Positions 8,299 through 16,598 of a stretch of 41,247 bases of DNA are shown here, in pieces. The notes beneath the pieces were generated by a model, which worked only from the letters and a program-made list of their open reading frames with translations, ran no database searches and had not been told where the DNA came from. Made by a program: the position numbers and the translations under genes. Each line of letters opens with the position of its first letter. Positions within the stretch are counted from its first letter, which is position 1. Origin of the DNA: Pegethrix bostrychoides GSE-TBD4-15B (GTDB lineage Bacteria; Cyanobacteriota; Cyanobacteriia; Elainellales; Elainellaceae); contig JAHHHV010000025.1 in assembly GCA_019359155.1 (NCBI GenBank), forward strand, positions 1 to 41,247. The letters are read 5' to 3'.

Positions 8299-8538
8299 GC
8301 CAGCACGATTTGGCGATAAGGCAATATTCTTAAATGGAGAATTTCCAACCCTGCTACTCAAAGCTGGATTGTTCGATTGCCACAGTTCAACTTATTTTTA
8401 CAAGCTGATTTTGATCAGGGCAGCTCTTTTCTCCTGGCCATCCTTCAGTCCACAACAAATCTAGTGCAAAAGCAGGATGCAGAATAGAGCTAGATCCTAC
8501 TAGCATCTATTCTGCAATAACCTAGAGGAGACTCAACT

Positions 8539-9501
8539 ATGCAAACCAAACAGCTTGGCAATTCAGACTTGCAGATCACGCCGATCGGCTATGGAGCTTG
8601 GGCCATTGGCGGCGGCGACTGGGCGTTTGGCTGGGGTTCGCAGGCGGATCAAGATTCGATTGCTGCTATCCAGCGCGCGTTGGATCTGGGGATTAACTGG
8701 ATCGACACCGCCGCAATTTACGGGCTGGGGCATTCAGAAGAAGTGGTGGCCAAGGCACTTAAAACCAGCCCGCATCACCCCTATATTTTCACCAAATGCT
8801 CGATGATCTGGGATGACCAGGGTCAGATTGGGCGCAGCCTCAAGACTGACTCGCTGCGGCAAGAGCTAGAGGCCAGTCTGCGGCGGCTTCAGGTTGAGAC
8901 CATTGATCTCTATCAAATCCACTGGCCCAACCCCGACGCGGATATCGAAGAAGGTTGGGAAACCCTAGCCAAATTTCAGCAGGAGGGTAAAGTCCGCTAC
9001 ATTGGCGTCTCCAACTTCAGCATCGCCCAGATGCAGCGTATCGCCCCAATCGCGCCCATCACCTCGCTCCAGCCCCCCTATTCGCTGGTTAAGCCAGGGG
9101 TTGAGCAGGAAATTCTGCCCTACTGTCAGCAGCAAAATATTGGTGTCATTGTCTACTCGCCGATGCAGTCAGGGCTGTTGACCGGCAGCATGACCGCCGA
9201 GCGGATCGCTAAGCTGCCTGACAACGACTGGCGCAAACACAGCGATGAGTTTCAGCCGCCTCGCCTGTCGCGCAACCTAGAACTCGTTGAGCTGCTGCGC
9301 CAGTTTGGGCAGCAGCACGACCGCTCTCCCGGTGAGGTGGCAATCGCCTGGACGCTGCGGCATCCAGCTGTGACGGCTGCCATCGTGGGCGGGCGTAGCG
9401 CCAAGCAAGTTGAAGGCACAATTGGCGCAGCAGAGTTTCGGCTAGACGAGGCCGAGCGGGCGCAGATCCAGCAGTTTTTGCAGCAGCCGGTTGCGGTCTA
9501 G
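8539..9501 (+). CDS. Aldo/keto reductase
   Basis: An NADPH-dependent oxidoreductase of the aldo/keto reductase superfamily, 320 residues, a typical length. The catalytic tetrad is visible: D56 and Y61 (NWIDTAAIYGLGHSEE), K86 (IFTKCSM) and H128 (LYQIHWPN). The C-terminal cofactor segment includes AIVGGRSAKQVEGTIGA. It resembles general stress or YajO/YdhF-like members, but the substrate cannot be inferred. A strong ribosome binding site (AGAGGAG, 8524-8530) lies 8 nt before the ATG. The 240 bp upstream (8299-8538) hold no credible gene. It stands alone, 147 bp before the next gene. Confidence 0.93.
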   Translation: MQTKQLGNSDLQITPIGYGAWAIGGGDWAFGWGSQADQDSIAAIQRALDLGINWIDTAAIYGLGHSEEVVAKALKTSPHHPYIFTKCSMIWDDQGQIGRSLKTDSLRQELEASLRRLQVETIDLYQIHWPNPDADIEEGWETLAKFQQEGKVRYIGVSNFSIAQMQRIAPIAPITSLQPPYSLVKPGVEQEILPYCQQQNIGVIVYSPMQSGLLTGSMTAERIAKLPDNDWRKHSDEFQPPRLSRNLELVELLRQFGQQHDRSPGEVAIAWTLRHPAVTAAIVGGRSAKQVEGTIGAAEFRLDEAERAQIQQFLQQPVAV

Positions 9502-9598
9502 CGGCAAGCACTCAGCGCCTGCTGAACTTATCTGGCAAAACAGCTGAAGATATGCATGAAATTCAGGTAACAAACTGAAGTTGCCCACTCTTATCCTG

Positions 9599-9628
9599 TG
9601 GGGCAGATGAACAAATGATTCTGCCCCA
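9599..9628 (+). promoter_or_regulatory. Perfect 9 bp hairpin in the leader of the 9649 gene
   Basis: TGGGGCAGA (9599-9607) and TCTGCCCCA (9620-9628) pair perfectly around a 12 nt loop, ending 5 nt before the ribosome binding site GAAGGAG (9634-9640). No U-tract follows, so a translational or stability role is more likely than termination of the reductase gene, though a terminator cannot be excluded. Confidence 0.5.
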
Positions 9629-9648
9629 AGTTTGAAGGAGCAATTACG

Positions 9649-11007
9649 ATGGGTGTGGCCTGGAAATATTGGACGCATGTTCGGCTGGAGATGTCAGGCA
9701 AGCTGAAAAGACAAGAGATAGCGACGCTCAAGTCTTTTTTTCAGCAGCAGTTTCAGATTGAAGATACAGATGATGTCGTAGATAGCACGATCCAGATGCG
9801 CCTGAATGCCCTAAAAGCCTCTGGGCAGGATTCTGAGCAAGATTCTGGGCAAGATTTTGGGCAAAATTCTGGGCAAAGCGACCTAGCGGCAGCCTGTCTG
9901 CGTTGCTTTGTCTCGCACTGTATCGTGGTGGTCTGCGCTGACTTGAGCCGCAAGTTTCAGCTCCAGCGTCACTTTACGCAGGCTGAGCTGCTGGCCTATG
10001 TGCTGAACGATGTCAATCCGCTGCAAAAATTTCAGCCTGCTGCGGTCTATCTGCCGCTGGCGGTTAAGGTGGTGCAAAGCTTTCAGCCTGAGCAAAGCAG
10101 TCTTGCCTACTGGACAAAGCGGCTGGTCTTGCAGCAAAAAGATCTCTATCGCGCCTTGGCCAACTGCGGCGTATATATTGCCAGCGACTGGGCAATTCTC
10201 AACCATACGACTGCCCTACAAGTCCAGCGGCAGCTCGCAGAGCGTTTGCATCCCGCCGAGCTTGCGGAAATTGTGGCAGTTTTAGCAAGCTTTCATGCTG
10301 TCTATCGGCAAGATCGGCTGCGGGCGGGAGCGGGACAACGCTGCGCTGAGCCAACTTTAGATCAGCTCGCCCGCATGGTGCAGCAGTTGACGACTCTGCC
10401 AGATGCTCATCCTCAGCGGGTGCTGAGAATGCTGCGGTTTTTGGCCAACGAACTGCGTCAGCCCAGACGTACCGCAATTTTGCTGAATGAGAGTTTATCG
10501 CCTCCCAACCCTCAGCCTGATGAGCAGGATGAATTTTTGGTAGATTACCAAATCCAGGTGCGACGCTGCTTGAAGCAGGCAATTCGGCTGGCCTTTGAAG
10601 CGAGATTGGCGGAGCTACAGCAGCAGCCCCAGCGGGTCGGAGCTTTTATGCAGGCGATGACGCTGTTTTTTCTAAACCGCATGTCAATGTCGCAGATTGC
10701 GCCGCTCGTTGGACTACAAAAGCAGTTTCAGGTGACTCGGCTCCTCAACTTAAAAACGCTGCGGGCTGAGGTCAGACAGCACTGGCTCTCTCTGATTCGG
10801 CAGGAGCTACCGCAGATTTTGCAGCACTACCAAGCCTCAGACCAGCCTATAGAAACCGAGCAGCTTGATCAAATCTTGGCAGAGGCCATCGACCGGATTA
10901 TGGCTGAGGATCAAGCCGACTGCTACAGCGCCAAACGACGCTCAGAAAGTTTGTTTAACGCCTGCCTCTGCCGCTACTTAAACGAATGGCAGCAGGACTC
11001 AGCTTGA
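9649..11007 (+). CDS. Unrecognised cyanobacterial-type protein with sigma-like C-terminal helix-turn-helix
   Basis: I do not recognise this 452-residue protein by name. Residues about 330-380 (from VGAFMQAMTLFFLNRMSMSQ onward, with IAPLVGLQKQFQVTRLL) resemble region 4 of sigma-70 factors: a hydrophobic helix, a turn and a recognition-type helix followed by basic residues. The rest is helical and rich in Q, L and A, with no signal peptide or membrane span. Residues about 58-76 are a low-complexity Q-D-S-G segment encoded by five tandem 12 bp units (9820-9879). The ATG at 9649 has GAAGGAG 8 nt upstream. A transcription-related role is a reasonable guess, not established. It is followed by a hairpin and a converging gene. 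Confidence 0.7.
   Translation: MGVAWKYWTHVRLEMSGKLKRQEIATLKSFFQQQFQIEDTDDVVDSTIQMRLNALKASGQDSEQDSGQDFGQNSGQSDLAAACLRCFVSHCIVVVCADLSRKFQLQRHFTQAELLAYVLNDVNPLQKFQPAAVYLPLAVKVVQSFQPEQSSLAYWTKRLVLQQKDLYRALANCGVYIASDWAILNHTTALQVQRQLAERLHPAELAEIVAVLASFHAVYRQDRLRAGAGQRCAEPTLDQLARMVQQLTTLPDAHPQRVLRMLRFLANELRQPRRTAILLNESLSPPNPQPDEQDEFLVDYQIQVRRCLKQAIRLAFEARLAELQQQPQRVGAFMQAMTLFFLNRMSMSQIAPLVGLQKQFQVTRLLNLKTLRAEVRQHWLSLIRQELPQILQHYQASDQPIETEQLDQILAEAIDRIMAEDQADCYSAKRRSESLFNACLCRYLNEWQQDSA
9820..9879. repeat. 12 bp in-frame tandem repeat, five units
   Basis: Units at 9820, 9832, 9844, 9856 and 9868 share TCTGGGCAAGAT or one- to three-base variants. They encode the Q-D-S-G-rich stretch of the 9649 protein, so unit number can change without a frameshift. 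Confidence 0.85.
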
Positions 11008-11046
11008 AGCTTGCCTGAGACTCAGCTCTGGTATAGACCCAAACCA

Positions 11047-11086
11047 CGAAGGTCAGAATACTCGGAGATATAGCATCTGACCTTCG
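11047..11086. terminator. Perfect 11 bp hairpin between converging genes
   Basis: CGAAGGTCAGA (11047-11057) pairs perfectly with TCTGACCTTCG (11076-11086) around an 18 nt loop. It lies between the + gene ending at 11007 and the - gene ending at 11163, the expected place for a bidirectional terminator, but no U-tract follows. Next to it an 11 bp unit GCAATATCAAC is duplicated (11086-11107), and ACTAGTTGAAC is duplicated at 11151-11172, across the stop codon of the minus gene. Confidence 0.55.
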
Positions 11087-11162
11087 CAATATCAACGCAA
11101 TATCAACTGAGTTCGGCGAGGACGATAGCCAGTCGCTCAGTTAGTTAAGAACTAGTTGAACA

Positions 11163-11570
11163 CTAGTTGAACGCATCCTTGATGTTATCGACAGCGCGCT
11201 CAATTACGTTCTTAGTTTCGTCAACTGCACGCTCTGTCCGGTCTGCATCTTCTTCTGCCCGCTTCTCAATAAAGTCGCGGTCGCTTTTGGCTTTACGCTC
11301 AATTGGGCTATTGTAGTCGGTGGCTCGGTCAACCTTGCCAGCGTTTTTGTTGGCAGTACGCTCTACCCGATCAGCGGTGTTTCGGATCAAGTCTTTCGCC
11401 TGGCCAGCAGTTTCGCGGGTCTGCTGCTGCACCTGATTGCCCAAATCAGCCGCTAGAGCAGGCGTGCTGAAAAATGCACCTTGCGAAACAAAGGCCAGCG
11501 CGCAAAGTAGCCCTACAGTCAGCCAGCGTTTCAGCAAAGAAATAGAATTCTCAAAATAATTCAGCTGCAT
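11163..11570 (-). CDS. Small secreted, highly charged protein
   Basis: A 135-residue protein with a clear signal peptide: basic SLLKRW, a hydrophobic core LTVGLLCALAFVS and a likely cleavage after STPALA (residue 40). The mature 95 residues are helical, without cysteines, and rich in K, R, E and D with recurring R-T-A/V-D and ERAVD elements, similar in style to small periplasmic LEA-like or stress-related proteins of cyanobacteria. The function is unknown. ATG at 11570 is preferred over a TTG three codons upstream; the ribosome binding site (GGGG about 10 nt away) is weak. The stop codon lies in a duplicated 11 bp unit. Confidence 0.75.
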   Translation of the reverse strand: MQLNYFENSISLLKRWLTVGLLCALAFVSQGAFFSTPALAADLGNQVQQQTRETAGQAKDLIRNTADRVERTANKNAGKVDRATDYNSPIERKAKSDRDFIEKRAEEDADRTERAVDETKNVIERAVDNIKDAFN

Positions 11571-11640
11571 TGGATACAAACCCCGTAAGTTCTAGCATTC
11601 TATTTTTACGTGATCTACCCCGTAGCCTAAATCTTTCTAC

Positions 11641-11660
11641 AGACAGAGCTTGCTCTCTCT
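11641..11660 (-). terminator. Hairpin after the cobalamin operon
   Basis: Reading on the minus strand, AGAGAGAGC and GCTCTGTCT form a stem with one mismatch just after the cbiG-cobJ stop. The loop is very short and the following T content is modest, so this is a weak candidate terminator for the operon. Confidence 0.35.
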
Positions 11661-11662
11661 AG

Positions 11663-13348
11663 CTATAAATCATACCGACGCGGCGTATAGAGCCAGACTC
11701 CGTTGGGATGAGCAATCGTGCGGGTTTTGCTAGAGCCAATCAACACCAGCGTGCGCATATCGACTTCGGCAGGAGCAAATGTCGCCAATGTCCGTAGCGT
11801 TACCGATTCCGCAGGTCGTCCGACGTCGCGCGCCAGCAAAACGGGCGTATCGGGCTGGCGGTAGCGCCGCAGGATCGCAATGGCTTGTTCAAGCTGCCAG
11901 CTTCTCTGCTTGGAGAGCGGATTATAGAAGGCGATCACAAAGTCCGCCTCAGCCGCCGCCGCAATCCGACGTTCGATCACCTCCCAGGGCTTGAGAATAT
12001 CCGACAGCGAAATCGCGCAGAAGTCGTGACCAATCGGCGCACCCACCCGCGCCGCCGCTGCCTGCAACGCCGAGATGCCAGGAGCGACCTGAATCTGGAT
12101 CTGTTCCCAGGCTGGCTCCGGCGTTTCCAGCACCTCAAAGACTGCCGCCGCCATCGCGTAAATGCCCGGATCGCCCGACGAAATGAGCGCTACTGAACGG
12201 CCTGCGGCGGCTAGATTCAGCGCCAATTTAGCCCGCTCTAGCTCAACCCGGTTGTCTGAATCATGCCGCTGCTGCCCCTGACGCAGTGGCTCCACCAAGT
12301 CAAGATAGGTGCTGTAGCCCACCCAGTCGGTGGCGGCCTGCAAAAGCTGCTGCACCTGCGGCGACATCCATTCGGCGCTGCCGGGGCCAGTCCCCACAAT
12401 CGCCAGCTGGCCTTGAGGCTGACCAATGCTGGCCGGATCGAGCGGCAAATCTGCGACCGCAATTGCGTAGTCAGGCTCAGAAACTAGCAGGCGACCTGAC
12501 GCTCCCACCGCAGCGCGCGCCAGCAGTTCGGGAGATGCAGCAGGTAGGAATCGCGCCGGAACTTGCAGGTTGGCAGCGGCGGCATGAACGCCTGGATCGG
12601 CAGCTTGATTGAGCGGGGCGACAAGAACGGCAGCGGATGCGGGAGATAGATTGGCAGCGGATAGAGCTTGAGCAATTAGCGCAGATGGGTGATCTGTGGC
12701 TCTGGGGTTCATACTAATCGCCAGAGTTTTGGGATGATAGGTGAGACAGTCTGGAGAATGATTCGGAATATATTCAGTGACTCGAACGGTGAGCGCGGCG
12801 TTTTCAGCAAACGGCAGCTGACTTTCGCTGAGCCAGCTCGCGGCACCCTCCAGCTTGAGAGTTGCACCCGACAGCAGATTAGAGATAAAGGCTTTTGCAT
12901 CGTCAGGATTAGCCAGCGTATAGCCCGCAGGTGGTGAGAGCAAAGCGGTCTGAAACCTCAAATCTCCGGCTGTGGTAATGGCTGGGGATACGTTAAGCGC
13001 AGCGGCAATCTGGCGGGCTAGCTCGTTCACGCCCTGCAAGCCGCCCAGCAGCGGCACAACGGTGCTGCCATCTTCAGCGACAGCCAGAACGGGTGGCTCT
13101 TGACGCTTATCAGAGATTTGGCTCGCCAGCGTCCGGATCAAAATTCCGGCAGCGCAGATGCCGACAATTGGCTGACCCTCTGCAAATAGCTGGCGCAGGC
13201 TATCTCCAAAATTGGCAAAGCTAGCCTCTACTTCAGCTGCTGGAATCCGGCTCTCTAGGCCATAGATCAGCGTGTCAGGCAAAGCAGCTTGAATCTGACG
13301 GGCAACCATCAAGCTCTGCTGATTCAGGATCACAATCGTCAGCGCCAT
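11663..13348 (-). CDS. cobJ: CbiG-CobJ fusion: cobalt-precorrin-5A hydrolase / precorrin-3B C17-methyltransferase
   Basis: A 561-residue bifunctional corrin-ring enzyme. Residues 1 to about 305 are CbiG-like, with the GICAAGILIRTLA and PLLGGLQGVNELARQIA motifs; CbiG opens the ring lactone and releases acetaldehyde in the oxygen-independent route. Residues about 315-561 are the SAM-dependent CobJ/CbiH methyltransferase that contracts the ring, with the glycine-rich GTGPGSAEWMSPQ loop and ALISSGDPGIYAMA. Such fusions are known in cyanobacteria. It starts 3 nt after the cobI stop and is the last gene of the cob operon. Confidence 0.93.
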   Translation of the reverse strand: MALTIVILNQQSLMVARQIQAALPDTLIYGLESRIPAAEVEASFANFGDSLRQLFAEGQPIVGICAAGILIRTLASQISDKRQEPPVLAVAEDGSTVVPLLGGLQGVNELARQIAAALNVSPAITTAGDLRFQTALLSPPAGYTLANPDDAKAFISNLLSGATLKLEGAASWLSESQLPFAENAALTVRVTEYIPNHSPDCLTYHPKTLAISMNPRATDHPSALIAQALSAANLSPASAAVLVAPLNQAADPGVHAAAANLQVPARFLPAASPELLARAAVGASGRLLVSEPDYAIAVADLPLDPASIGQPQGQLAIVGTGPGSAEWMSPQVQQLLQAATDWVGYSTYLDLVEPLRQGQQRHDSDNRVELERAKLALNLAAAGRSVALISSGDPGIYAMAAAVFEVLETPEPAWEQIQIQVAPGISALQAAAARVGAPIGHDFCAISLSDILKPWEVIERRIAAAAEADFVIAFYNPLSKQRSWQLEQAIAILRRYRQPDTPVLLARDVGRPAESVTLRTLATFAPAEVDMRTLVLIGSSKTRTIAHPNGVWLYTPRRYDL

Positions 13349-13351
13349 GAT

Positions 13352-14089
13352 CTATTCGGGCTGCCACTGACTGGGAACAGAGATCAGGGCAAAGTAGGGA
13401 ACGACCGCAGGGTCAACCTCGCGAATCGGCAGAATCCGCTGATTGGGCATTGTGGCGCGTTCGATGTAGTGCGCCCGGTCAAGCAGTCCCAGCGTTTCCA
13501 GGACGGCATAAACTTTGGCAAAATTACGCCCCAGCTTCAGGATAATTGCCGCATCCGCAGCGGCTAGCTTTTCCTGCAAAACTTCTGCTGGCAGCGTCCC
13601 TGGCAGCACCATAAATACATCATTGCGATAGGTCAAAGGCGTACCCAGCATGGCCGCATTCGCCATCACTGAAGATACTCCCGGAACCACTTCAGTGACA
13701 AATCGCTCGCTCAGGCGCGTGAACAGATACATGAACGTACCGTAGAAGAACGGATCACCCTCGCAGAGTACGACTACATCACGACCTGCCTCTAGATGCT
13801 CAGCCAGCGTTTCGGCAGCCTGATCGTAATAGGGCTGGGAAGATTGCTCTAACTTAAACGGATACCAGAGCGGCACTTCGATCTGCTTGGGTCGCAGATA
13901 GCCCGCCACAATCGAGCGCGACAGGCTCTTGCCGCCATCGGATACTGGATAGGCCACGACTGGAGCTGCCTGCAACCGCCGCAGCGCTTTTATGGTTAAA
14001 AGTTCTGGGTCGCCGGGGCCAACGCCAATGCCGTAGAGTTTGCCTTTTGACTGGCTAGCTTCTCCCACTTGTCCGATCAGATTGCTCAT
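13352..14089 (-). CDS. cobI: Precorrin-2 C20-methyltransferase
   Basis: SAM-dependent methyltransferase (CobI/CbiL) that methylates C20 of precorrin-2 or its cobalt form. The 245 residues include the family loop YGIGVGPGDPELLTIKALR near the N-terminus, VVLCEGDPFFYGTFMYLF and EVVPGVSSVMANAA. The length is typical. The ATG overlaps the cobH stop by 4 nt (ATGA) and has a strong GAGGAGG just upstream, so translation is coupled to cobH. The sequence alone does not tell whether the cobalt-free or cobalt substrate is used. Confidence 0.95.
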   Translation of the reverse strand: MSNLIGQVGEASQSKGKLYGIGVGPGDPELLTIKALRRLQAAPVVAYPVSDGGKSLSRSIVAGYLRPKQIEVPLWYPFKLEQSSQPYYDQAAETLAEHLEAGRDVVVLCEGDPFFYGTFMYLFTRLSERFVTEVVPGVSSVMANAAMLGTPLTYRNDVFMVLPGTLPAEVLQEKLAAADAAIILKLGRNFAKVYAVLETLGLLDRAHYIERATMPNQRILPIREVDPAVVPYFALISVPSQWQPE

Positions 14090-14715
14090 ATCTCCTCCTC
14101 TTTTGCTAATGCGTTGACTGCTGCTGCCGCCATTGCGCTGCCGCCGCGCCGCCCTTGCAGCGTTATAAACGGCACGCCTCGACTGGCTGCGGCGAGCGCG
14201 GCTTTTGACTCGGCTGCGCCCACAAACCCGACCGGAAACCCCAGAATCAGCGCCGGCTTGGGACAGCCTTCATCTAGCATTTCCAATAGCCGAAACAGCG
14301 CGGTGGGGGCATTGCCGATAGCGACGACCGCACCCGCCAAATCAGCCTGCCACAGATCCATTGCTGCCGCCGAGCGCGTATTGCCAATCTGCTCAGCTAA
14401 GGCCGGAACCTGGGGCGCGTTGAGCGTGCAGATGATGGCGTTATTGGCGGGCAGGCGTTTGCGGGTGATGCCCTCGGCCACCATTTGAGCATCGCAGAGA
14501 ATTGGACAGCCAGAGGCTAAGGCCGCGCGACCCAGGGTGGCTGCTGCCGGAGAAGCTGCCAAATCGCTGACAATATCGGTCATGCCGCAGGTGTGGATCA
14601 GCCGCACAGCGACTGACACCAGATCTGCTGGCAGTCGCTCTAAGTCGACCTCAGCGCGGATCATGCTGAAGGAGCGGCGGTAGATTTCGTTGCCGTCTCG
14701 GATGTAGTCCAGCAT
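14086..14715 (-). CDS. cobH: Precorrin-8X methylmutase
   Basis: CobH/CbiC moves the C11 methyl group to C12 to give hydrogenobyrinate or its cobalt form. The 209-residue protein carries the active-site histidine H41 in RLIHTCGMTD, plus GCPILCDAQMVAEGITRKRL and the GFPVGFVGAAESKAAL segment. The start ATG at 14715 shares one base with the cobG stop (TAATG) and has GGAGG 9 nt upstream, so it is preferred over a start eight codons further upstream in the same frame. Confidence 0.95.
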   Translation of the reverse strand: MLDYIRDGNEIYRRSFSMIRAEVDLERLPADLVSVAVRLIHTCGMTDIVSDLAASPAAATLGRAALASGCPILCDAQMVAEGITRKRLPANNAIICTLNAPQVPALAEQIGNTRSAAAMDLWQADLAGAVVAIGNAPTALFRLLEMLDEGCPKPALILGFPVGFVGAAESKAALAAASRGVPFITLQGRRGGSAMAAAAVNALAKEEEI

Positions 14716-16178
14716 TAGCAGATTCCTCCGCTGCTCCAAGCTTGGAGCTGAACCACAGGCTGCTGGCTGACAAAATCGCGGAAGGATTGCTCTGAATCTG
14801 AATCTGCGGCGCGAGATTGCCGGTAGGCAACCAGCAAATTTGTGAGCTTCTGGGGCAGTTCTGCGGGTGATAGATCAGCCGCAATCAGCCGCCCAAACGT
14901 CTCGCCCAGTCCTGCGTAGAGGCTGTAGCGAGGCGTTGACTGCTCCGGATCGCCCACCAGCGCCAGATCGCTGCTCGTCCGATGCGCGCAAGATTTTGGG
15001 CAACCGCTGAAGTGAATCGTCAGCGGCTCTGGCTGCCCTAGCTGGGCGAGCGCTGCCGCTAAAGCTGCCGCATCTGCCTGAGTATCTGTGGCAGCAGAGA
15101 GGCAGCCCGTCAGGCCAGAGCAGGCCACTAATCCGCCCCAGATCGGATCGTCGCTGAGTCCCAAATCTGCAAGCTGCTGCTGTACGGTCGGTAAATCAGC
15201 CTCAGCAATGTCGGGCAGCAGCAGATTTCGCCAGGGCGTGAGTCGGATGCCGCTGCCGTAGGTTTCCGACAGGTTCGCCAATTGACGGAGCTGCTCCAGG
15301 GTCAACCGTCCCAGCGGTAGGGCGACGCCAATGTAAAACCGCCCGGACTGCCGCTGAGGATGAATGCCTAAATGCCTGTAGGTGGGCAGGATGGCAGGTA
15401 AATCAATCCGCGCTGCCTGATAGGGGCGCAGCTGTTGCAGCAGAGGGCGCTGAGCCTGCAAGACCTGACGCAGTCGAGGTTTCCGCACCAGAGCCGGATC
15501 GACGCAGCCGAGATAGAGTTCAGCAATGGCGGCAACCGCCTCAATGCAGGCCGAAGGCGGTATCAAATAGCAACCGAGCGCCATCTCACTCAGATCAAGC
15601 TGTAGATAGATCTGCTCATTGATTTCTACCCCTCTGAAGAGCAAATCATTCGGCTGCTGAGCCATCGAAACCTGCTCGCCGCCGTCCCAGCCGACGCTAA
15701 ACTTGGGCGAAAGTCCGACCAGTCGCGGCTCGGTTGAAATATAGGCATCCAGCGCCTGCACCAGCGGACGGGTATCTAACAGCTGAGTTGGGTCAATTCC
15801 CGCCGTCGGGCTAGCCATAATATTTCGCAGATGGTCAACGCCCATCAGCGGAGCCGCCAGCTGATCTGCCGCTAGCTGCGCTGAGCTAGCCACAAGGCGG
15901 CGCGGCAAATCTGTCGCCACTAAGCCGCGAATCTGGACATTCGCCCGATTGGTCACATCCACCGCAGCAGCGCCTAAGCGTTCGCTGAAGCTAGCTAAAC
16001 TGCGGCACTGCCGCGCATTTAGCAGACCGCCCGGAAACCGCAGCCTTAGCAGCGCGCCATCTGGAGCGGCGGTTGGATAAAACAGGCCGGGGCAAGGAAT
16101 TGAGCCGGGAGCCGGAGCCGTCTGAAGGCCAAACTGATCGCCAGCTTCCCCTGACGGCTGAACTTGAACAGAGATCAT
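14715..16178 (-). CDS. cobG: Precorrin-3B synthase-like sirohaem protein CobG
   Basis: A member of the nitrite/sulfite reductase fold, 487 residues from the ATG at 16178. The C-terminal cysteine pairs CSGLTGC and GCPKSC are the [4Fe-4S]/sirohaem ligands. CobG is the oxygen-using precorrin-3B synthase of the aerobic pathway, and the same fold is used by assimilatory reductases; the operon supports CobG. The start is placed here because the frame upstream runs through the riboswitch; AGGGA lies about 7 nt before the ATG inside a possible sequestering hairpin. First gene of the operon. Confidence 0.88.
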   Translation of the reverse strand: MISVQVQPSGEAGDQFGLQTAPAPGSIPCPGLFYPTAAPDGALLRLRFPGGLLNARQCRSLASFSERLGAAAVDVTNRANVQIRGLVATDLPRRLVASSAQLAADQLAAPLMGVDHLRNIMASPTAGIDPTQLLDTRPLVQALDAYISTEPRLVGLSPKFSVGWDGGEQVSMAQQPNDLLFRGVEINEQIYLQLDLSEMALGCYLIPPSACIEAVAAIAELYLGCVDPALVRKPRLRQVLQAQRPLLQQLRPYQAARIDLPAILPTYRHLGIHPQRQSGRFYIGVALPLGRLTLEQLRQLANLSETYGSGIRLTPWRNLLLPDIAEADLPTVQQQLADLGLSDDPIWGGLVACSGLTGCLSAATDTQADAAALAAALAQLGQPEPLTIHFSGCPKSCAHRTSSDLALVGDPEQSTPRYSLYAGLGETFGRLIAADLSPAELPQKLTNLLVAYRQSRAADSDSEQSFRDFVSQQPVVQLQAWSSGGIC

Positions 16179-16203
16179 CACAGTTTCCCTGTGCAACGCA
16201 GGG

Positions 16204-16330
16204 ATGCGAGTAGAGTTGCGACTGGTGTTCTGACTTGAGGCGGACGCGAGGCGCGCCTTCACAGTTGCGGCACAGTCCTGGAGTTACACCAGAGTTTCCC
16301 AGTGAGCTTAGCAAGCCTACCACATCGGCT
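16204..16330 (-). promoter_or_regulatory. Cobalamin riboswitch
   Basis: On the minus strand the core of the cobalamin riboswitch is readable: GGGAAACTCTGGTGTAACTC, then CAGGACTGTGCCGCAACTGT, then after a short variable arm AAGTCAGAACACC. These match the conserved GGGAA, GGTGnAAnTCC, CCGCAACTGT and AGTCAGnAnACC elements. Downstream, CCCTG and CAGGG (16187-16203) form a hairpin that covers the AGGGA ribosome binding site of cobG, so control is probably translational. Exact ends of the outer stem are uncertain. Confidence 0.93.
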
Positions 16331-16358
16331 CGGCCAATCTGGCGCAAGGCCAATCTTT

Positions 16359-16473
16359 CTTAAAGAATGGCCTTAAAGAACGGGCTGAAAGAACGGGTTA
16401 GAGCAGAGCGAAATCTGCGGCGGCGGCAGGCAGTGGGGCAGGCAGTGAGGCGGGCAGTGGAGCGGGCAGTGGG
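16359..16473. repeat. 13 bp and 12 bp tandem repeats upstream of the cob riboswitch
   Basis: CTTAAAGAACGGG-type units of 13 bp occur at 16359, 16372 and 16385, and GGCAGTGGGGCA-type units of 12 bp at 16429, 16441, 16453 and 16465 (the last partial). They lie in the 270 bp between the riboswitch and the end of the trehalose synthase gene, where the cob promoter must be. No other feature is seen there. Confidence 0.75.
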
Positions 16474-16598
16474 TTGACGGCAGATTGCAACCCCACAATC
16501 TACCTCTAGCGAAAAGTCCCCTCCCGGCAGAGGCCAGAGGCCTTGTCAGAAGGGAACAGAGATTGCGGATATGACGGCAGGCTTAGCTTCCCGCGACC

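Noticed and set aside
8270-8464. 64-codon ORF after the NarL-type regulator
   Set aside because: Overlaps the regulator end, has no ribosome binding site, and no recognisable features.
15991-16353. Minus-strand ORF of 120 codons upstream of cobG
   Set aside because: It runs through the cobalamin riboswitch and has no recognisable protein features.
16429-16473. Riboswitch-like or coding meaning of the GGCAGTGG repeats
   Set aside because: They are simple 12 bp tandem copies without open frame or fold of note.
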